The notes beneath the pieces are model-generated. The model saw nothing but the letters and a program-made list of their open reading frames with translations. It had not been told where the DNA came from and did no database searches. A stretch of 64,000 nt of DNA. Origin: Mycolicibacterium sp. J2. Its GTDB lineage: Bacteria; Actinomycetota; Actinomycetes; Mycobacteriales; Mycobacteriaceae. Below are positions 60,983 to 64,000 of the stretch, piece by piece. The DNA is taken from NCBI RefSeq assembly GCF_026240945.1, contig NZ_JAPFPY010000008.1, positions 62,001 through 126,000 on the forward strand, read 5' to 3'. Positions within the stretch are counted from its first letter, which is position 1, and the number at the start of each line of letters is the position of its first letter. Made by a program: the position numbers and the translations under genes.

Positions 60983-61438
60983 ATGCCGAACACACACGAC
61001 CTCGACGTCCTCAACCGCAGGCAATGCCTGGACCGGTTGCAGACCACCCGCGTCGGCCGGCTCATCTTCACCCAGAACGCGCTACCCGCCGTCCAGCCGG
61101 TGAACTTCCGGCTGTGGGGTGACGACGTGGTGATCCGCGTCGCCGGAGGCGCCAAGCTCGCCGCCGCCGCGGAACGCCAGGTGGTGGCCTTCGAGGCTGA
61201 CGAACTGGACCAGGACCTGCGTTCGGGCTGGAGTGTGGTGGTCATCGGGCACGCCGAACCCATCACCGAGGTCGACGACCTGGTGGCGGTGGCCGGTACG
61301 TTCGTCACACCATGGGTGAGCGGCCGCCGCGACCACTTCCTCAGGATCAAGACCGAAGAGATGAGCGGCCGGGAATTCCGTGACCCGACCAGCCCGCAGT
61401 ACCACGCCGCAGCCGCCGCGTCACGACCCGGTCACTAA
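60983..61438 (+). CDS. Pyridoxamine 5'-phosphate oxidase-like flavin protein
   Basis: A 151-residue split-barrel protein from ATG 60983. [57 protein letters not shown] and the [20 protein letters not shown] end are typical of the PNPOx-like group that is large in mycobacteria and often binds F420 or FMN. True PNP oxidases are longer and have other substrate residues, so this is more likely a flavin or deazaflavin reductase. Its 3' end overlaps the convergent YqeY-like gene by 18 bp. Confidence 0.78.
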   Translation: MPNTHDLDVLNRRQCLDRLQTTRVGRLIFTQNALPAVQPVNFRLWGDDVVIRVAGGAKLAAAAERQVVAFEADELDQDLRSGWSVVVIGHAEPITEVDDLVAVAGTFVTPWVSGRRDHFLRIKTEEMSGREFRDPTSPQYHAAAAASRPGH

Positions 61439-61795
61439 GCATTCGAGTACCGCGGCTTCGGCGCGTAATTGGGCCGCCCGCTCGTCGTGTCCGGCGGCGC
61501 TGAACTGTGTTGCGGCGCTGATCCGTTCGTCGATCTCGGCGTGCAGCAGGGCCAAGATCTCGACCTCGGTGAGTTCCCGGCGCGCGACCTCGGCCGCGCC
61601 GAGCCCGGCGACACTGTGCGCGATCGGGCCGTCGAGCAGGGTGTGCGTCGGCGCGGTGGCCGGTGTCTCGGCGTTGTCGATCGCGCTGAGCGCACTGCGG
61701 ATCGCCGGCACCCGCACGGTGTCGCGCTGTTTGCGGGCGTGCAGCAGCGCCGAGCGCAGCGTGGCACGCCAGCGCTGAGCGGGCATCGAGGTCAT
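61421..61795 (-). CDS. YqeY/GatB-tail-like small protein
   Basis: About 124 residues from ATG 61795 (an ATG three codons on and a TTG three codons before are alternatives). The pattern [24 protein letters not shown], then [20 protein letters not shown], then [17 protein letters not shown] follows the YqeY family, related to the tail domain of GatB. The function in bacteria is unclear; binding to tRNA or amidotransferase partners has been suggested. It lies in a convergent pair with the PNPOx-like gene. Confidence 0.65.
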   Translation of the reverse strand: MTSMPAQRWRATLRSALLHARKQRDTVRVPAIRSALSAIDNAETPATAPTHTLLDGPIAHSVAGLGAAEVARRELTEVEILALLHAEIDERISAATQFSAAGHDERAAQLRAEAAVLECLVTGS

Positions 61796-61837
61796 GGCGG
61801 ACAACGTAGCCCGGTCCGGGTGGACCGCGAAACCGAA

Positions 61838-63385
61838 TTACGTGACGGTGAAATCCACACTGTGATAGCCGGTCGCGCCGTCGGGCACCACGTCGGCGAT
61901 GTCGGCGGTCTGCACCGCCCCGGTGTTGTCGGTCGCGCGCACGGTGATGGTATGCGGGCCGGGCTGATCGGTCTGCCAGTCGAAACTCCACAGCCGCCAC
62001 GTGTCATTCGAGTACGCCACCCCCAGCGTGGCCGGCTGCCAGGTGCCCTCGTGCCCCGGGGTGTCGATACGCACCTCCACCGCGCGCACCCCGCGGTTCT
62101 GGGCCCAGGCCACTCCACCGAACCGGGCTGATCCGCGCGGCACATCGGCTCCCGACCGCGGCACGTCGATGCGGGACTGCGTCTTGATCGGCCCCTGTGG
62201 GGCCCAGCCCAGCTTCGTCCAATAGGCCTCGGCGCGATCGAATCTGGTGAGTTCCAGGTCGACGACCCATTTGGTTGCCGAGACATAACCGTAGAGCCCG
62301 GGCACCACCAGCCGGGCCGGGTAACCGTGCTCGACGGGCAGCGGCTGACCGTTCATGGTGATGGCCAACAACGCATCACGATCATCGGTGAGCGCCTGCA
62401 CCGGGGAACCGGCGGTGAAGCCGTCGCTGGACGTGGACAGCACCATATCGGCGTCGGTGTGCACGCCGGCGGCGGCCAACAGATCACGCACCCGGTAGCC
62501 GGTCCACACCGCGTTGCCGATGAGGTCACCCCCGACCGGGTTGGACACGCACGTCAGGGTGACGATCTTCTCGATGAGCTCGAAACGGGCCAGATCATCG
62601 AAACGATAGGTCTTTTCGTGATCGACCATCCCGTGGATGCGCAGTTTCCAGTCGGCCCGGGACAACTGCGGCACGGCGAGTGCGGTGTCGATCCGGTAGA
62701 AGTCGGCGTTGCCGGTCACGAAGCTCGGCAGTTCCACACCGGCCGGCTGCACACCGGCCGGCACCGGTGCGGCGGGTTTGGCCAGCGGTGGCGGGGTGAA
62801 CGCATTCCGGTCGCCGGAAACGGAATTGACCCGACCTCCGTAGATGCTGCCCAGCGCGCCGGTCAGGGTGCCCACCCCGAGAAACCCGAGAGCTGCCAGC
62901 GAGAGCCGGCGGCCGGGATCGGTCTCGGCGGCGCTGTTGGCCGAATCGTCGCGCAGCCGCCCCGACGTCAGGAAACGCAGGGTCGCAATGCCGGCCAGTG
63001 TGCCCACCACCGTCGGAACGGCGTCGAGCGGGCCTGTGCCGGTGCGGGTCAACACCGCCGCACACCCGAGCACCCCAGCGGCAGCGAACATGACACTGCC
63101 GATCGGCACACGGCGACGTTCCAGCAGGCCCGCCAGCGCTGCCAGGATGGCGATCACCAGCAGCACGGCGACCGTCAGGAACAGCTTGTCGGAGGTGCCG
63201 AACGTCTGGATCGCCCATTCCTTGACCGCCCCCGGGGTGTGGTCGATGACGCTCGACCCCACGGCGGTGCGGGCGTCACCGGACGCGCCCAGCGGGATGG
63301 CGGCCAGCGCGCTGATACCGAGGGTGATCGCCGCGGAGGCGATACCGCAGAGCAATCGGGTACCGGGGGCGATGGGCGCACTCAC
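61838..63385 (-). CDS. Membrane-anchored sulfite-oxidase-type molybdopterin oxidoreductase
   Basis: A 515-residue protein. The N-terminal 190 residues hold about five hydrophobic helices (for example LLCGIASAAITLGISALAAI, KLFLTVAVLLVIAILAALAG), then comes an exported-side SUOX/YedY-type Moco domain. The molybdenum-ligating Cys is in TLTCVSNPVGG; VWTGYRVRDLL, EHGYPARLVVPGLYGYVSAT and a C-terminal Ig-like dimerisation domain (TWRLWSFDWQTDQPGPHTI) follow. It probably oxidises or reduces a small oxo compound outside the membrane. The architecture resembles M. tuberculosis Rv0218 as I recall it. The substrate is unknown. Confidence 0.87.
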   Translation of the reverse strand: MSAPIAPGTRLLCGIASAAITLGISALAAIPLGASGDARTAVGSSVIDHTPGAVKEWAIQTFGTSDKLFLTVAVLLVIAILAALAGLLERRRVPIGSVMFAAAGVLGCAAVLTRTGTGPLDAVPTVVGTLAGIATLRFLTSGRLRDDSANSAAETDPGRRLSLAALGFLGVGTLTGALGSIYGGRVNSVSGDRNAFTPPPLAKPAAPVPAGVQPAGVELPSFVTGNADFYRIDTALAVPQLSRADWKLRIHGMVDHEKTYRFDDLARFELIEKIVTLTCVSNPVGGDLIGNAVWTGYRVRDLLAAAGVHTDADMVLSTSSDGFTAGSPVQALTDDRDALLAITMNGQPLPVEHGYPARLVVPGLYGYVSATKWVVDLELTRFDRAEAYWTKLGWAPQGPIKTQSRIDVPRSGADVPRGSARFGGVAWAQNRGVRAVEVRIDTPGHEGTWQPATLGVAYSNDTWRLWSFDWQTDQPGPHTITVRATDNTGAVQTADIADVVPDGATGYHSVDFTVT

Positions 63386-63590
63386 GATCCCACGCTAGCC
63401 CAGGGAGGTTCTCGAAAGCCTTACCGAACAGTGACGGGGTGCGCCCAGCCCCGCCGGGTGCCGGGCAGGGCTCACGCCGGCGGCCGCGGATCGACGATTG
63501 CTGAAGTCGCCCTCACTGACCGCTGATACGGGAAACAAACTGCTCACCGGATTCCAAGCCAATTCCAAGCCGGCGCATTACTGTTTGCCC

Positions 63591-64000
63591 ATGCTCAAGC
63601 GAATCGCTGCGGCGTGCGCCGCGGTCGTGGTGGTTGCCGGCTGTGGCGCGCCGAAGGTGGAGATCCCGAAATCCCCATCAACCTCGGCTGCAGCCAAGCC
63701 GGACACCAGTGGCATCGAGGTGCACGGCGACGCGTCGGGACCGTTGAATCAGCTGGCCGTCGAGGCGATCGCTGATCTGCAACAGTTCTGGGGCAAGCAG
63801 TTCCCCGAGTTGTACGGCAAGGATTACGAGCCCGTCTCGGGTGGCTTCTTCGCGGTCGACCCCTCGTCCGGTGAGACGCCGCCGTGCGCGTCCGGTCCCG
63901 ACGACGTGGCGGGCAACGCGTTCTACTGCGGTTCCAAGGATGTCGTCGCATGGGACTCGACGGGGTTGTTCCCCGAGCTGCAATCCAAGTACGGCGACTT
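63591..64000 (+). CDS. Lipoprotein, metallopeptidase-like, 3' truncated by window
   Basis: The start of a secreted lipoprotein: MLKRIAAACAAVVVVAGCGA is a signal peptide with lipobox VAGC. The visible 136 residues go on with AIADLQQFWGKQFPELYGKD and FYCGSKDVVAWD, which resemble the N-terminal half of neutral zinc metallopeptidases of the YpfJ/LpqM type, where FYC-x-x-D is a signature. The HEXXH motif would lie beyond the window. Its promoter should be within 63386-63590, where I see no other gene. Confidence 0.72.
   Translation, partial: MLKRIAAACAAVVVVAGCGAPKVEIPKSPSTSAAAKPDTSGIEVHGDASGPLNQLAVEAIADLQQFWGKQFPELYGKDYEPVSGGFFAVDPSSGETPPCASGPDDVAGNAFYCGSKDVVAWDSTGLFPELQSKYGD

Overview
This is a high-GC actinobacterial window that reads as the chromosome of a rapidly growing mycobacterium (Mycolicibacterium type). 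The inference rests on gene content: an exochelin-type hydroxamate siderophore synthetase, a GGDEF/EAL plus ThiF/nitroreductase pair laid out like M. tuberculosis Rv1354c-Rv1355c, paired FadE acyl-CoA dehydrogenases, a DUF222/HNH (13E12-type) protein, an F420-type luciferase-like oxidoreductase and an ATP-dependent LigB. Coding density is high and many genes overlap by 4 bp (GTGA or ATGA).

Region 1 (1-24118): the end of an ABC exporter is translationally coupled to one giant NRPS gene of about 7,599 codons. I read six modules: A-T-E, C-A-T, C-A-T-E, C-A-T-E, C-A-T, C-A-T-TE. The adenylation pocket residues I could align by eye give N5-formyl-N5-hydroxyornithine, beta-alanine, N5-hydroxyornithine, threonine, N5-hydroxyornithine and one unassigned residue. 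The first five match the order of exochelin MS. The two condensation domains in front of the hydroxyornithine modules carry HFxxxDG instead of HHxxxDG.

Region 2 (24119-36855): a membrane acyltransferase with an SGNH tail, a GAF-GGDEF protein, an SDR plus hydroxypyruvate-isomerase-like pair, a 49-residue basic protein with a strong hairpin in its leader, pyruvate:quinone oxidoreductase (poxB), a small membrane protein, then an inositol-like catabolic operon (two TIM-barrel proteins and a Gfo/Idh/MocA dehydrogenase). That operon is headed by the remnant of a sugar transporter and faces a LacI regulator across two tandem copies of TAACGCGCGTTA. A DUF2127-like membrane protein closes the region.

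Region 3 (36852-52609): lipid and signalling genes. An acyl-CoA ligase and two abutting acyl-CoA dehydrogenases form one operon. A three-gene operon (GNAT/LuxI-like protein, ThiF-nitroreductase fusion, GAF-GGDEF-EAL) is joined by GTGA overlaps. A beta-oxidation-like set (MaoC hydratase, FabG-like SDR, thiolase, two acyl-CoA dehydrogenases) ends with a GntR/FCD regulator.

Region 4 (52688-64000): VOC protein, PLDc_N membrane protein, DUF222/HNH protein, serine hydrolase, LLM oxidoreductase, ybdD-cstA (peptide or pyruvate uptake), ligB, a PNPOx-like protein, a YqeY-like protein, a membrane molybdopterin oxidoreductase and the start of a metallopeptidase-like lipoprotein.

The most unusual thing in the window is a dispersed 30-bp-period repeat (core GCGAGCGAAGCGACGGGG or its A-to-C variant) found at eight places, all inside coding sequence: six in the NRPS, one in an acyl-CoA dehydrogenase and one in the GntR regulator. 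The core has no stop codon in any of its six reading frames and is translated in several different frames.
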